Virus record (IMG/VR): IMGVR_UViG_3300044733_000695
Location: 1-64,000 of that record
DNA from: a virus
DNA: 64,000 nt
Strand: one strand, 5' to 3'
In this document: piece after piece, positions 34,888 to 42,437 of the stretch
How positions within the stretch are numbered: the stretch's first letter is position 1
Layout: each line of letters starts with the position of its first letter
The notes under the pieces: model-generated
What the model saw: the letters and a program-made list of their open reading frames with translations, nothing else
What the model was told of the DNA's origin: nothing
Database searches by the model: none
Position numbers and translations under genes: made by a program

Positions 34888-35879
34888 GCATCTGATGGTA
34901 AAAAATCAGTGCTTGCCACTGCTGCCTGTGCTCTCGGCACATACCGTTGAAGCAAACCCTCCATACATCCTGATAGCGGCTGATTGTTGGTTTCGACATG
35001 GCCAAGCGGGGTATTGCTTAATGGGTTGCTCATCAGCATACGAAGGCGGCTAATGCCACGACGCTCTAGGTTTTGCAGCTTGGTGCGGCTGACGCCTGTT
35101 TGTTGTTCAAGTTGCGCCCAGGTGACAGGCCGCGCAAGGTTTCTGGCATGGATTACCTGTTTGGTCAACGGGTCTAAGTATTTGTTAAAACAATCCATCA
35201 ATTCGCGTATCTCTTGCCGGGTTTCTATCAGGTCATTGTCGTAGTTAGGGTCAGCAATGTTGTCACCGATGCATGTGGTCTCGGTGTCAGCAACACGCTG
35301 GTCTAGGCTTGTCACTTTATAGGTTTGCTTTAACAAGTATGACAGTTCTTCTACATCCATATCCAGTGCGTTAGATATTTCGCTCATGGTTGGCTGTCTG
35401 CCGATCTTATGGCTTAGATCCTGCATGGTGCGGTTTATCTTGTACAGCATCTCATGCAAACTGGTTGGCAGGCGAATTATGGAGTCATGCTGGATCAATG
35501 CCCGCGTAATGCCTTGCCTGATCCACCAATAGGCATAAGTTGAAAACTTGTAACCGCGTGACGGGTCGAATAGCTCAACCGCACGCGCAAGGCCGATATT
35601 GCCCTCTTGGATCAAGTCCATCAACTCAAGCGTCTTATTGCTGCGCTTGTCGTACTTGCGGGCTACATGGACTACAAGCTGCAGGTTGGACTTAATAAAC
35701 CGTTGCCTAGCGCGTTCACCGCTTCGCAACTCGCGTTGCTCATCACGGGTTAGCTCCCTGTCGCATTGTCTTAATTCTTGCCATCTAATGACACGCCTGC
35801 CGAGTTGTATCTCTTGTTGCGGTGTCAGTAGTGGATATTTGGCGATACTGTTGAGGTAGTCTTTGATGCTGTCGGCCAT
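34866..35879 (-). CDS. Primary-type sigma-70 factor
   Basis: The 337-residue protein has regions 1.2 to 4. These include region 1.2/2.1 DSIKDYLNSIAKYPLLTPQQEIQLGRRV and NLQLVVHVARKY, region 2.2-2.4 LMDLIQEGNIGLARAVELFDPSRGYKFSTYAYWWIRQGITRALI, and region 3 RLPTSLHEMLYKINR...RQPTMSEIS. Region 4 ALARPVTWAQLEQQTGVSRTKLQNLERRGISRLR-like sequence carries the helix-turn-helix. It is closest in style to cyanobacterial SigA/group-2 factors. It is the last gene of the leftward early operon, so it may direct host RNA polymerase to later phage promoters. The C-terminus extends about 55 residues past region 4. Confidence 0.92.
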   Translation of the reverse strand: MADSIKDYLNSIAKYPLLTPQQEIQLGRRVIRWQELRQCDRELTRDEQRELRSGERARQRFIKSNLQLVVHVARKYDKRSNKTLELMDLIQEGNIGLARAVELFDPSRGYKFSTYAYWWIRQGITRALIQHDSIIRLPTSLHEMLYKINRTMQDLSHKIGRQPTMSEISNALDMDVEELSYLLKQTYKVTSLDQRVADTETTCIGDNIADPNYDNDLIETRQEIRELMDCFNKYLDPLTKQVIHARNLARPVTWAQLEQQTGVSRTKLQNLERRGISRLRMLMSNPLSNTPLGHVETNNQPLSGCMEGLLQRYVPRAQAAVASTDFLPSDAQSTNQS

Positions 35880-36123
35880 GATGAATCCATTAGTTCACAC
35901 AATGGAAGCACAGTTCCACGGCGCTGCCAACGCTAACATGTTGCGCCAGCTACATGCAGCAAAAGATTGGAATGCGTTACTTGAGTACAGCTTGCTACTG
36001 GCTGAGCAGGAGGCTAGCCAGCGCTCGCAGATTAAGTGGCTAGCTGCCGAGGCGATGCGCTCATGCAGCATCGAGCCTTGGCATTTGGCTGCGGCCGAGG
36101 AACTGCTTGGAGGCAGCCACTAG
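35878..36123 (+). CDS. Unknown small helical protein
   Basis: The 81-residue protein (MEAQFHGAANANMLRQLHAAKDWNALLEYSLLLAEQEASQRSQIKWLAAEAMR) is all helical and resembles small proteins seen in cyanophages. It starts at 35878 or 35881, back to back with the sigma factor start (35879), so the two starts overlap on opposite strands. It ends over the tail of the deaminase gene. Function unknown. Confidence 0.6.
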   Translation: MMNPLVHTMEAQFHGAANANMLRQLHAAKDWNALLEYSLLLAEQEASQRSQIKWLAAEAMRSCSIEPWHLAAAEELLGGSH

Positions 36124-36615
36124 CTTGTCATTGTTGTAGTGCCCAACCTGCGCATAGCTCAGCGCTGGCTGCTGGCTCATGCGGAAAAACACCATCTGAC
36201 CAATCTTGAGCCCTGGGTAAATGGGCAGCGGCTGCAGCTGACGGGCGTTTTTCAGCTCTAGCGTTAGCGTGCTGCCATTCCAGCCGGGATCGGCATAGCC
36301 GGCGTGGAGGTTCTCATAGCCCTCCCTAGCGCGGCTTGACTTCAGGAAGAACAGGCCGGCGATATCTTCCGGCATGTAAAAGGTCTCCACCGTCTGGGCC
36401 AGCACAAACTGACCAGGCACCAACTCGTATGGATGCTCCACGGTGTAACCGCTGATGTCAAGCGGAATCATCTGGTGCCCTTGGACCGATTCGAGCATGA
36501 TCAGGTTGCCAAGCCGCAGGTCCAAGCTGGCAGGATTGATCAGCTCTGGGTCATGGCCCTGCACCATCCCCTGAGTGACGATCAGGTCTTCGATTTCGGT
36601 GTCAGATAGGATCAT
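36061..36615 (-). CDS. dcd: dCTP deaminase family protein, phage A
   Basis: The 184-residue protein shows the dCTP deaminase/dUTPase fold: ILSDTEIEDLI, NPASLDLRLGN, FFLKSSRAREGYENLHAGYADPGWNGSTLTLELKN (the catalytic Glu is in TLEL), YPGLKIGQMVFFRMSQ. It would turn dCTP into dUTP to supply thymidine nucleotides. A close copy is present in phage B (42430-42954). The C-terminus is 10 residues longer here. Confidence 0.88.
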   Translation of the reverse strand: MILSDTEIEDLIVTQGMVQGHDPELINPASLDLRLGNLIMLESVQGHQMIPLDISGYTVEHPYELVPGQFVLAQTVETFYMPEDIAGLFFLKSSRAREGYENLHAGYADPGWNGSTLTLELKNARQLQPLPIYPGLKIGQMVFFRMSQQPALSYAQVGHYNNDKLVAASKQFLGRSQMPRLDAA

Positions 36616-36835
36616 TGATGTCGATAACGTGTTTACCAGTGCAGTGCTTAGATGCTGACCATTTCAGGTCATACTTTGAAATTTGAATTTCTGCCGGTTG
36701 CTTGGTGTACCAGCGGTGATTACACCCATCGCAGCGGCGACGCCTAACAATCGTACCGTCAGCCAATTGATTGGTCATAACGACATACGTCTGCTGGCAT
36801 GAGCAGCTAGGGCATCGGACTTGAACTGCTGGCAC
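36602..36835 (-). CDS. Zinc-ribbon protein
   Basis: The 77-residue protein has CPSC...CQQTYVVMTNQ...IVRRRRCDGC, a four-cysteine zinc ribbon like that of NrdR, with no ATP-cone. It may bind DNA or RNA polymerase. Homologue in phage B at 44959-45213. Overlaps both neighbours. Confidence 0.72.
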   Translation of the reverse strand: MPAVQVRCPSCSCQQTYVVMTNQLADGTIVRRRRCDGCNHRWYTKQPAEIQISKYDLKWSASKHCTGKHVIDINDPI

Positions 36836-37097
36836 GTCTAACTCGGCTCATAGCATCGGACCTGAATTGCTTGCATGTATCTTCTAAATCTTGGGCAAGG
36901 ACGGCAGCCGAACGCAGCAGCGTTGTAAGCGTCACCGGCTTCATGTCACGATCCGTCGCATAGCGAATGGCGTGCCTGAAGCCTTGACTGATGTTGCCGC
37001 CGCCGAGTTTGCGGGCAGCTTCAATCTCCTCGCGGCTCATGCGAATGTTCACCGTGTAGTTGCGACCGCGCTGCGTTGGTATGCGCGGGCTAGGCAT
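36807..37097 (-). CDS. RHH-type DNA-binding protein
   Basis: The 96-residue protein (PSPRIPTQRGRNYTVNIRMSREEIEAARKLGGGNISQGFRHAIRYA...LLRSAAVLAQDLEDTCKQFRSDAMSRVRR) has a ribbon-helix-helix N-terminal half and a helical C-terminus. It is nearly identical in its first 45 residues to the phage B protein at 42951-43232, so it is a conserved early regulator. Confidence 0.72.
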   Translation of the reverse strand: MPSPRIPTQRGRNYTVNIRMSREEIEAARKLGGGNISQGFRHAIRYATDRDMKPVTLTTLLRSAAVLAQDLEDTCKQFRSDAMSRVRRASSSSPMP

Positions 37098-37332
37098 TGC
37101 CCTCTAGCTCGGCAGCGATGGCGAGAAAATGAGCGCGAATGGCGTGATGTGCGGCGAACACGCCTGCATCAGCGTCGGTGTCACCTAATGGCGTGTTCAT
37201 CTGCACCTGATCCGCAGCAGCTCGCAGAGCGGCGGCAATCGCGGGCAGGTAATGCCAGTCATCCGGCTTGCCGCTGGCGGCGCGGTTGAACTCCCAGAAC
37301 ACTTGTTGCGCGGCAGGGGAGAGGTTAGTCAT
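37090..37332 (-). CDS. Unknown 80-aa early protein
   Basis: A helical protein (LSPAAQQVFWEFNRAASGKP...AIAAALRAAADQVQ...GVFAAHHAIRAHFLAIAAELEG) with a pattern I associate with many cyanophage early proteins (AALRAAADQV). Function unknown. It overlaps both neighbours by 8 bases. Confidence 0.65.
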   Translation of the reverse strand: MTNLSPAAQQVFWEFNRAASGKPDDWHYLPAIAAALRAAADQVQMNTPLGDTDADAGVFAAHHAIRAHFLAIAAELEGNA

Positions 37333-37477
37333 CCAAGGCCTCCTCCATGTCGCGCTTTACCAAATCAGCAATGCGCTGCTGATACAGCCCGGTGTAGGTT
37401 TCGCAGGTGCGGCCATAGTGGTGATACAACCACTCCAAGTAGTCCTGCCGTTGCTGGTCAGCTATTGGGTTGTTCAC
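37325..37477 (-). CDS. 50-aa early microprotein
   Basis: GTG 37477 encodes NNPIADQQRQDYLEWLYHHYGRTCETYTGLYQQRIADLVKRDMEEALDD. The DQQR-D-LE-LY...GRTC-TYTGL core is shared with the N-terminal half of the phage B protein at 43225-43494, showing that this short frame is a gene. It overlaps its downstream neighbour by 8 bases. Function unknown. Confidence 0.65.
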   Translation of the reverse strand: MNNPIADQQRQDYLEWLYHHYGRTCETYTGLYQQRIADLVKRDMEEALDD

Positions 37478-37610
37478 TGATAAGCTCCATCAACTCAAGG
37501 ACATGGGCCGCAAAGGCGGCATGGGTCATCACTGCATGGGTGCCAGGAGGGCGCCCGTAGGACGCCTCCCACCACTCCTTGAATGCAGCTTCAAGGCTGG
37601 TTTGGTTCAT
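37458..37610 (-). CDS. 50-aa early microprotein
   Basis: ATG 37610 encodes NQTSLEAAFKEWWEASYGRPPGTHAVMTHAAFAAHVLELMELI. It overlaps the SSB gene stop by the ATGA-type junction and the next microgene by 20 bases. The helix-rich pattern with a W-W-A-SYG-PPG motif is typical of small early cyanophage proteins. Function unknown. Confidence 0.6.
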   Translation of the reverse strand: MNQTSLEAAFKEWWEASYGRPPGTHAVMTHAAFAAHVLELMELISEQPNS

Positions 37611-37960
37611 CAGAATGCAGACTCCTCGCTAGCAGCAGCAGCAGCACGCGGCAGGTATTCAAACCGGGTGACGTTCAGCACATGCTTAGAGCGCTTAGCG
37701 CCGCTCTCCTTATCCTGCCAGTCCTGACGGCGAATGCCGCCGGTAACCATGATGCTGTCGCCTTTTTTGCAGTTGTCGGCAATCATTTGACCGCCTTTAC
37801 CCCAGACCTCTACGTCAATTGCATTGTTGATGTAGTTGCCATCTTTATCTTTGCCTTCCTGAATGCCTGCACCAAAGTTGCAAACACAAGTACCGGAATC
37901 AAAAAACTTAATTTGCGGCTCGCTAATAATGCGCACGACGCCGGAAGCATACAAACTCAT
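37610..37960 (-). CDS. ssb: Single-stranded DNA-binding protein
   Basis: The 116-residue protein has an OB fold with SSB signatures: YASGVVRIISEPQIKFFDSGTCVCNFGAGIQE, IDVEVWGKGGQMIADNCKKGDSIMVTGGIRRQDW, KHVLNVTRFEYLP. It lacks the long acidic tail but ends with SEESAF, which may still bind partner proteins. It lies next to RecT and RecE genes, matching a role in phage recombination and replication. Confidence 0.85.
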   Translation of the reverse strand: MSLYASGVVRIISEPQIKFFDSGTCVCNFGAGIQEGKDKDGNYINNAIDVEVWGKGGQMIADNCKKGDSIMVTGGIRRQDWQDKESGAKRSKHVLNVTRFEYLPRAAAAASEESAF

Positions 37961-38163
37961 GGGTTGATTGGTGTAATGGAATGGGTCTCTTCAAAGGCCA
38001 GTACATCAGGCAGGTTGTACCTGACGCGGGACTGGCCGAGTGGACATCCTAGCCTCGGGACTGTGTAATAGCTAGGTCCTTGGCCGCGTAATCGTTGAGA
38101 CTTAATGCTGGACGGCTTGAGGCCCCAACGCTCGGCTAGTTGCTCAGTTGTCAGATAACTCAT
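37957..38163 (-). CDS. MerR/excisionase-type HTH protein
   Basis: From ATG 38163 the protein ([60 protein letters not shown]) is a winged helix-turn-helix of the MerR/helix_turn_helix_17 kind. No integrase is present, so an excision role is doubtful; a repressor or activator is more likely. A similar small HTH sits at the same place in phage B (45800-45985). Confidence 0.75.
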   Translation of the reverse strand: MSYLTTEQLAERWGLKPSSIKSQRLRGQGPSYYTVPRLGCPLGQSRVRYNLPDVLAFEETHSITPINP

Positions 38164-38890
38164 TCTCTTTTTCAAGCATTAGTTGCAAAAGTTGATCGTG
38201 CTGCTCTTGGCTGATCTCACCGGCTTCTAGCCGTGCCGCCATACGCGGTTGCAGGTCTTCTAGATCCTGCAGGGTTTTGGCCTTAGCGATGGCCGCCTTA
38301 CCAGCGGTGAACGTCTTGCTGCTGTCTACCTTGGTGGTAGCAGGCAGCTTGACCTGCTCAGCTGGCGTGACCGTAACAGTCTCGGCTTGGTCCATTTCGT
38401 CGGTGCTGTACACACCAGACATGTCGGCAGGGAATGCCTTACGAAGCGCCAGCGCCTCAGAGCATTTGGCAATCATGGCGGCTGGCATTTTGGACCACAG
38501 CCCTTGGCCGGCGTTGTAGTCAGCAAAGCGGGCAACACCAATAAAAGGGTGTTGGCTGCCTTTGCGATGCACGATGGTCTTAGCTGCAGCGGGCGGCTTG
38601 CTGGAGAGCCATACGTCGCGCCATTCGCCTTCATCACCACACCAGTACGTCTCGCTGCCGTCTAGTTGTCCGGTGCGTTCGGCAATGGCACGCAAACCGT
38701 CAATGCCGGCCTGAATGGTCATCTTGCCGCCACGCTTGATGGCGTAAATCTGCTTGCTGAATGGGTCAAGGCCAGTGCGCTGGCACGCATAGGCGAACAG
38801 CCGCAGCTCATCATTGCTGCAGCCTGGCGCAATGGTGCTGCTAATAAGCTGCGTTTGCTCTGGGGTCCAAAGGGTGATAGCGGTTGACAT
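38144..38890 (-). CDS. RecT/Bet-type annealing protein, phage A
   Basis: The 248-residue protein matches phage recombination protein Bet: [99 protein letters not shown]. It anneals complementary single strands. The partner exonuclease is the next gene upstream. Confidence 0.88.
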   Translation of the reverse strand: MSTAITLWTPEQTQLISSTIAPGCSNDELRLFAYACQRTGLDPFSKQIYAIKRGGKMTIQAGIDGLRAIAERTGQLDGSETYWCGDEGEWRDVWLSSKPPAAAKTIVHRKGSQHPFIGVARFADYNAGQGLWSKMPAAMIAKCSEALALRKAFPADMSGVYSTDEMDQAETVTVTPAEQVKLPATTKVDSSKTFTAGKAAIAKAKTLQDLEDLQPRMAARLEAGEISQEQHDQLLQLMLEKENELSDN

Positions 38891-39684
38891 CAGAACTCGA
38901 TGGGTGATTGCTGGTTGGCATTAAGTGCCCAGCCGGGCAGGCTGAGCGTTTGGACTGAGGTGTCGCCGTAGCCGGGCCACATGTCAGCGGCCTTGCAGGT
39001 GGCGATCACGTCCAGTGCATTATCGCGCATGGTCCGCCCTAGTGCCATAGCGGCATGGTCCAGTTCGTAAACGGCGACCGCATACGGCGCAGTCTTTTCC
39101 ACTGCGATAAACACAAACCGGCCAGCACCGTGCAAACCAGCGAGGTAATGCGCTGCCTGGACGTGGTAGGCGAAGGTCGCCACGCTACGCGCAAACGCTG
39201 CAGGGCTGGCGTCTTGGCATGTCTTCAGGTCAACGATGGTGCTGCCTTGATACCAGTCTGGGCGGCATTTGCAGCGCAGTCCTGTTGGCAGGTCATCCCA
39301 CCAGAACGACTGCTCAGCCTTGCCATGAGCGAGCAGCGCTGATGCAGCAGGATGCCGTCGGACGCTATCGGCCATGCAGTTAGCGGTCAGCATGTCGCCG
39401 GCCGTTACGGCTTCGATGCCAGCAGTAGCCATCTGCTCAGCCTGTTCCTTGCCTGCTTTGGTGTTGCGTGGCCCGCAGACGCCATAGCGGGATGACAGCT
39501 CATCAGGCTCCAGCACGGCGCAATGCACCAAGCTGCCTAGCTTCATCGCTGCTGTCGGTTCAACCGGCAAGCGATGCGGGTCCAGATATCGCGCCCAATA
39601 GTGGTAAGGCGATTGCATTACCGCTTTGAGGTGACTGGCGCTGACGGCTGGGTCGGCGTGATAGTCGGCACTAGAGATGGTCAT
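38890..39684 (-). CDS. RecE-like PD-(D/E)XK exonuclease, phage A
   Basis: The 264-residue protein is similar to the exonuclease VIII C-terminal domain (DUF3799): [89 protein letters not shown]. The D...D-L-K and Q-x-x-x-Y motifs of the RecB-type nuclease are intact. It resects double-strand ends to feed the Bet protein. Confidence 0.87.
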   Translation of the reverse strand: MTISSADYHADPAVSASHLKAVMQSPYHYWARYLDPHRLPVEPTAAMKLGSLVHCAVLEPDELSSRYGVCGPRNTKAGKEQAEQMATAGIEAVTAGDMLTANCMADSVRRHPAASALLAHGKAEQSFWWDDLPTGLRCKCRPDWYQGSTIVDLKTCQDASPAAFARSVATFAYHVQAAHYLAGLHGAGRFVFIAVEKTAPYAVAVYELDHAAMALGRTMRDNALDVIATCKAADMWPGYGDTSVQTLSLPGWALNANQQSPIEF

Positions 39685-39881
39685 GCTTCCACCCCCTCGC
39701 GCAGTTTGCGGTGCAGCCGGCTGCTAGGGCCATAGGTTGCGTAAATCTCCGGGAATGCCAGCAGCAGGCGCTCGCGGTTGATCGGGTCAGCCTTGAGGCC
39801 GGCTTCAGCCAAGGCGGTAAAGAAGTTACCGGCATACTGCGCTGCAGTGATGAAAGTCCAGTAGCGGTCTGAGTCGGTCAT
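39681..39881 (-). CDS. Unknown 66-aa early protein
   Basis: A small protein (YWTFITAAQYAGNFFTALAEAGLKADPINRERLLLAFPEIYATYGPSSRLHRKLREG) with a pattern I have seen in cyanophage early regions. It is helical, with no known motif. Overlaps RecE by ATGA. Confidence 0.62.
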   Translation of the reverse strand: MTDSDRYWTFITAAQYAGNFFTALAEAGLKADPINRERLLLAFPEIYATYGPSSRLHRKLREGVEA

Positions 39882-39935
39882 AGAATTAACGCGGTGTGTT
39901 GAGGTGGGGCGGTTGGTGTGGCCGCCCCGTTTTCT

Positions 39936-40115
39936 TTACGCCAGTGCTAGACGGACGCGGTAACGGCTGATGTGCATGTGCTCCGCAATGCGGCGCTGCG
40001 TCCAGCCGTAGCCGCGCAGTCGCTTGGCGCGTTGCTCGGTTGACTCCGTTGCCCAGAGCAGAACCAGCAGTGGTAGCAGCAGCAAGGCGGTCAACAGGGC
40101 AATTGTGGTTGTCAT
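39936..40115 (-). CDS. 59-aa membrane-anchored helix-turn-helix protein
   Basis: The peptide has an N-terminal membrane span (IALLTALLLLPLLVLLWA) and then a basic helix-turn-helix (RAKRLRGYGWTQRRIAEHMHISRYRVRLALA). The phage B gene at 44418-44612 has the same architecture and the same TxxxIAxxxxxxRYRVRxALA core, so this is a real conserved gene type. It could tether DNA to the membrane or act as a membrane-bound regulator. One residue below the common 60-residue cut-off. Confidence 0.72.
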   Translation of the reverse strand: MTTTIALLTALLLLPLLVLLWATESTEQRAKRLRGYGWTQRRIAEHMHISRYRVRLALA

Positions 40116-40175
40116 GGTGTTAAAGCGGGTGGAATGGTGCCGGGATTGGGTGCGGCTCCCGGTTGGCCGCGTGGG

Positions 40176-40427
40176 TCAAGCCCCGGCAGGTCCCAGTCGA
40201 TAGCCCGGAGAAAAGATCATGAACTCGTCATTCCAGCCCAGATCCTTCACCGTGACAGGCGCAGCGGTGTAGTAACCGATTGCAGAAACGGTGACGTGCA
40301 CTTCGTCCCGGTCAACAACTGCGTAGTTGATGGGATTGCGCCAATCGGCAGGATCGGCAACCTTGGCAAAAGCAGCATCAAGCTGTGCCTCAGTAAACGG
40401 AGTACCAGTTTCCTGAAGGATCAGCAT
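40176..40427 (-). CDS. First early-operon protein, unknown
   Basis: The protein from ATG 40427 has 83 residues (LILQETGTPFTEAQLDAAFAKVADPADWRNPINYAVVDRDEVHVTVSAIGYYTAAPVTVKDLG). The frame is open up to 40508, but the promoter at 40481-40508 lies in that part, so translation should begin at 40427. A leader with two hairpins precedes it. No family recognised. As the first gene after the promoter it may be a takeover protein. Confidence 0.65.
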   Translation of the reverse strand: MLILQETGTPFTEAQLDAAFAKVADPADWRNPINYAVVDRDEVHVTVSAIGYYTAAPVTVKDLGWNDEFMIFSPGYRLGPAGA

Positions 40428-40429
40428 CT

Positions 40430-40472
40430 GAAGCGCAGCCTCCGGGCTGCCGAGTGGGGGTCTTGCCCCCTG
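40430..40472 (-). promoter_or_regulatory. Two hairpins in the early leader
   Basis: Read on the minus strand, GGGGGCAAGACCCCC (40458-40472) and GCAGCCCGGAGGCTGC (40436-40451) form hairpins. The second contains GGAGG, a ribosome-site-like sequence, about 9-13 bases before the ATG at 40427, so folding would hide it. Confidence 0.45.
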
Positions 40473-40480
40473 ATGCACAT

Positions 40481-40508
40481 ATCCTACACCATGTGCCGCC
40501 GTGGTCAA
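40481..40508 (-). promoter_or_regulatory. Early promoter of phage A
   Basis: On the minus strand TTGACC (40503-40508) and TAGGAT (40481-40486) are 16 bases apart. The 15-mer TTGACCACGGCGGCA is shared with the head-operon promoter at 9987. It lies before the first gene of the leftward early operon (40427 down to 34866). Confidence 0.6.
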
Positions 40509-40567
40509 GCGTGGTGAGGGGAATGGATGAGGTCAGGTAACGCCCGACCCCCGAGGCGGCCGACCTG

Positions 40568-40675
40568 CGTCGTCGGCGGGACTATCTCCGGCCCCTGCAT
40601 CCGGCTTATGGGTGATGGTCAGCCTTCGTCGCTGACAGGACTAACTCCGGGCCATGCATCCGGCTTGTGGCTGAA
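40568..40675. repeat. 108-bp direct repeat, right copy and phage junction
   Basis: Identical to 1-108. Left of it is the early promoter region of phage A. Right of it the sequence (AACAATATACACC...) is unlike 109 onward and leads to phage B genes. The bases from 40676 to 40753 hold no gene I can support. Confidence 0.95.
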
Positions 40676-40753
40676 AACAATATACACCGTGCGCAGCGTT
40701 ATCGGGGTTGATCCGGTCGCAGCGGTTACCGTTGGCCAAGCAGCAGCCAGCCC

Positions 40754-40939
40754 ATGCGGGCGTTCCTGATCGAGATCACCGCGAAGGTGGTGCTCCGCTC
40801 CGACACTGACCCCGACGAGCTGCCAGCCAACCTCTACAGCCGCCTTTCGGAACACTTCGGCAACGACGACGACATCCTCGATCTTTGCATCGAGGCGATG
40901 CCCCTGCCGCTTGATCTCAGTGGACAAGGCGCACATTGA
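40754..40939 (+). CDS. 61-aa protein paired with HNH gene, phage B
   Basis: Homologue of 34422-34604: RAFLIEITAKVVLRSDTDPDELPANLYSRLSEHFGNDDDILDLCIEAMPLPLDL. Same length, same acidic loop (DTDPDEL) and same overlap with the following HNH gene. Function unknown; the pairing suggests a partner of the nuclease. Confidence 0.7.
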   Translation: MRAFLIEITAKVVLRSDTDPDELPANLYSRLSEHFGNDDDILDLCIEAMPLPLDLSGQGAH

Positions 40940-41225
40940 TGAGACGCGGCTGGTCACAAGGCGCCACGCGCGCGATCAGATCCATCTGGCATGGGACTAT
41001 CGCTGCGCCTACTGCGACGATCCGCTTGGGCGATCGCCCACTCTGGACCATGTCATCCCCAAGGTCCATGGCGGCCTGACCGTCCGCGAGAACCTGATCA
41101 GCTGCTGCCTTAGCTGCAACAGCCGCAAGGGCCACAAGGCGTGGCTCGACTGGTATCGCCAGCAAGAGTTCTGGTCAGCATCCCGTGAGTGGGCCATCGC
41201 CATGTGGGTGGCGGGTGAAAACTAG
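40920..41225 (+). CDS. HNH endonuclease, phage B
   Basis: The 101-residue protein (RRHARDQIHLAWDYRCAYCDDPLGRSPTLDHVIPKVHGGLTVRENLISCCLSCNSRKGHKAWLDWYRQQEFW) has two CxxC zinc pairs and the LDHV...N...N HNH core. GTG 40920 is chosen; TTG 40911 is possible. It ends in a TAG that faces the stop of a minus-strand microgene. Confidence 0.83.
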   Translation: MDKAHIDETRLVTRRHARDQIHLAWDYRCAYCDDPLGRSPTLDHVIPKVHGGLTVRENLISCCLSCNSRKGHKAWLDWYRQQEFWSASREWAIAMWVAGEN

Positions 41226-41314
41226 GGCAGGATCTTCTTCAGCAGGCAGATCACCAGCGCGCAGATCACCCAGTACATCACCGCCAGGTAGGCAATCACG
41301 GCAAGACTGCTCAT
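41222..41314 (-). CDS. 30-aa membrane microprotein
   Basis: ATG 41314 encodes SSLAVIAYLAVMYWVICALVICLLKKILP, a single hydrophobic span with a short basic end. It overlaps the previous gene by ATGA and ends over the HNH stop. Last gene of the leftward operon of phage B. Existence is supported by coupling; function unknown. Confidence 0.5.
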   Translation of the reverse strand: MSSLAVIAYLAVMYWVICALVICLLKKILP

Positions 41315-41484
41315 CGGGCCAGCAGATGATCAAGGTACAGCTCAGCCTGCCAGAGGTCGCTTGAGTATCGGCACATGCCGTGCGCGCAGCTGCGGTAGTA
41401 CAGCTCTCCGCCGCCAGCAGGTTCCAGCGTTTCGATCCAGCCGCCGTCGCGATCCATGCGGCTCACGCAAACCGGCTCACTCAT
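41311..41484 (-). CDS. 57-aa protein with three cysteines
   Basis: ATG 41484 encodes SEPVCVSRMDRDGGWIETLEPAGGGELYYRSCAHGMCRYSSDLWQAELYLDHLLAR. It has three Cys, two of them in CAHGMC that could bind zinc. It overlaps both neighbours (8 and 4 bases). No family recognised. Confidence 0.6.
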   Translation of the reverse strand: MSEPVCVSRMDRDGGWIETLEPAGGGELYYRSCAHGMCRYSSDLWQAELYLDHLLAR

Positions 41485-41662
41485 GGCGGCGAATCCAGTC
41501 CTTCAGGCTGATCACATACTGACGCAGGTCTTGGGCCCGCTCGAGGTGCCACCGGTCACCCGTCGCGAAATACAGACCGTTATGCCGGTCGATCGCGTGC
41601 AGCAGATCACGGATCAACGGGCACCACGGCTCACGGGTTGGCGTCAACCATTCGCGCGGCAT
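41477..41662 (-). CDS. 61-aa protein, homologue of antisense gene in phage A
   Basis: The protein PREWLTPTREPWCPLIRDLLHAIDRHNGLYFATGDRWHLERAQDLRQYVISLKDWIRRHE matches 13722-13985 of phage A through nearly all its length. Here it is part of the leftward microgene operon. Helical, basic C-terminus, function unknown. Confidence 0.72.
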   Translation of the reverse strand: MPREWLTPTREPWCPLIRDLLHAIDRHNGLYFATGDRWHLERAQDLRQYVISLKDWIRRHE

Positions 41663-41665
41663 GGT

Positions 41666-41992
41666 TCACCGATCAGGCGTGAACATGGCGCAGCGTGCCG
41701 CAAATCGACCGCCAGTCTGCCGCGCTTCAGGAAACTGCAGGTTGCAGCGATTCCGCGTCGCTTCCCATTGCACGCAGTCCCAACACATCGGCACCGCCCC
41801 GGCTGGTCGGATGTTGGCGCACGCCATCTGATAGATGGACTGCGCACGCAGCATCGCATCCTGCAGCCGGATGGCGCCGGTGTCGGCTTCGAGCTGATGC
41901 TCAGGCTTGGGCCCTAACACCACACGCGCGTGCCAGGTACGGTCGGCGCGATCGCAGAAGAGAAGCAACCGGCCGCCGTAGAACGTGATCAT
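41666..41992 (-). CDS. Unknown 108-aa protein
   Basis: The protein (ITFYGGRLLLFCDRADRTWHARVVLGPKPEHQLEADTGAIRLQDAMLRAQSIYQMACANIRPAGAVPMCWDCVQWEATRNRCNLQFPEAR) ends in a cysteine-bearing region (CWDC...C) that could bind zinc. No known family. Coupled by ATGA to the gene before it. Confidence 0.6.
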   Translation of the reverse strand: MITFYGGRLLLFCDRADRTWHARVVLGPKPEHQLEADTGAIRLQDAMLRAQSIYQMACANIRPAGAVPMCWDCVQWEATRNRCNLQFPEARQTGGRFAARCAMFTPDR

Positions 41993-42225
41993 TCCGGCTC
42001 GCCGTAGCTGGGCGCGTGATACAACCGCTCAAGCAGCATCGAGGCCGGTTCACCGTCGCCGCTCATGATGGCCCGCGCTACCGGATCCGATTGATCCGCT
42101 GCGACGAACACTTCAAGGGCGTCATGCTCCTTCACCATCACCAAGCTGGTGCGAGGGCTGCGGACCAGCATCGCGACCGCCAGCCGCTCGAGGAAGGTCA
42201 GACCTGGCAGGTGGTGGTCGTTCAT
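41989..42225 (-). CDS. Unknown 78-aa protein
   Basis: From ATG 42225 the protein begins NDHHLPGLTFLERLAVAMLVRSPRTSLVMVKEHDALEVFVAADQSDPVARAIMSG. It overlaps the DUF3310 stop by ATGA. The sequence suggests a small alpha/beta protein. Function unknown. Confidence 0.6.
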   Translation of the reverse strand: MNDHHLPGLTFLERLAVAMLVRSPRTSLVMVKEHDALEVFVAADQSDPVARAIMSGDGEPASMLLERLYHAPSYGEPE

Positions 42226-42437
42226 TGGCTCATGGTGCCAAGCAAACGGGTTAGGTACCACTGGGCCTTCATTAAGGATTCCTTGCCTCCTTTGTGCCGT
42301 TCACGCCAGGCGTACTTCATCAAGTTCCCCTTACAAAACCCGCGGAACTCCTCAGCCGTTAGCGCCGCTTGGATCGCGTCGATGCATTCAATCTCGCCCT
42401 GCCGGTAGTGGCCGGGCTGGTTGACGGGATCAGACAT
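42222..42437 (-). CDS. DUF3310 protein, phage B
   Basis: From ATG 42437 the 71-residue protein has DPVNQPGHYRQGEIECIDAIQAALTAEEFRGFCKGNLMKYAWRERHKGG, the DUF3310 signature. In phage A its homologue is beside the sliding clamp; here it follows the deaminase in the leftward operon. Confidence 0.83.
   Translation of the reverse strand: MSDPVNQPGHYRQGEIECIDAIQAALTAEEFRGFCKGNLMKYAWRERHKGGKESLMKAQWYLTRLLGTMSQ

Noticed and set aside
37957-38163. Excisionase as proof of lysogeny
   Set aside because: The fold is of MerR/excisionase type, but without an integrase it cannot be taken as Xis; many phage regulators share this fold.
40527-40769. 80-residue open frame across the junction repeat
   Set aside because: Its composition is Arg/Pro/Gly-rich and mostly from repeat sequence; no homologue-like pattern and it overlaps the start of 40754.
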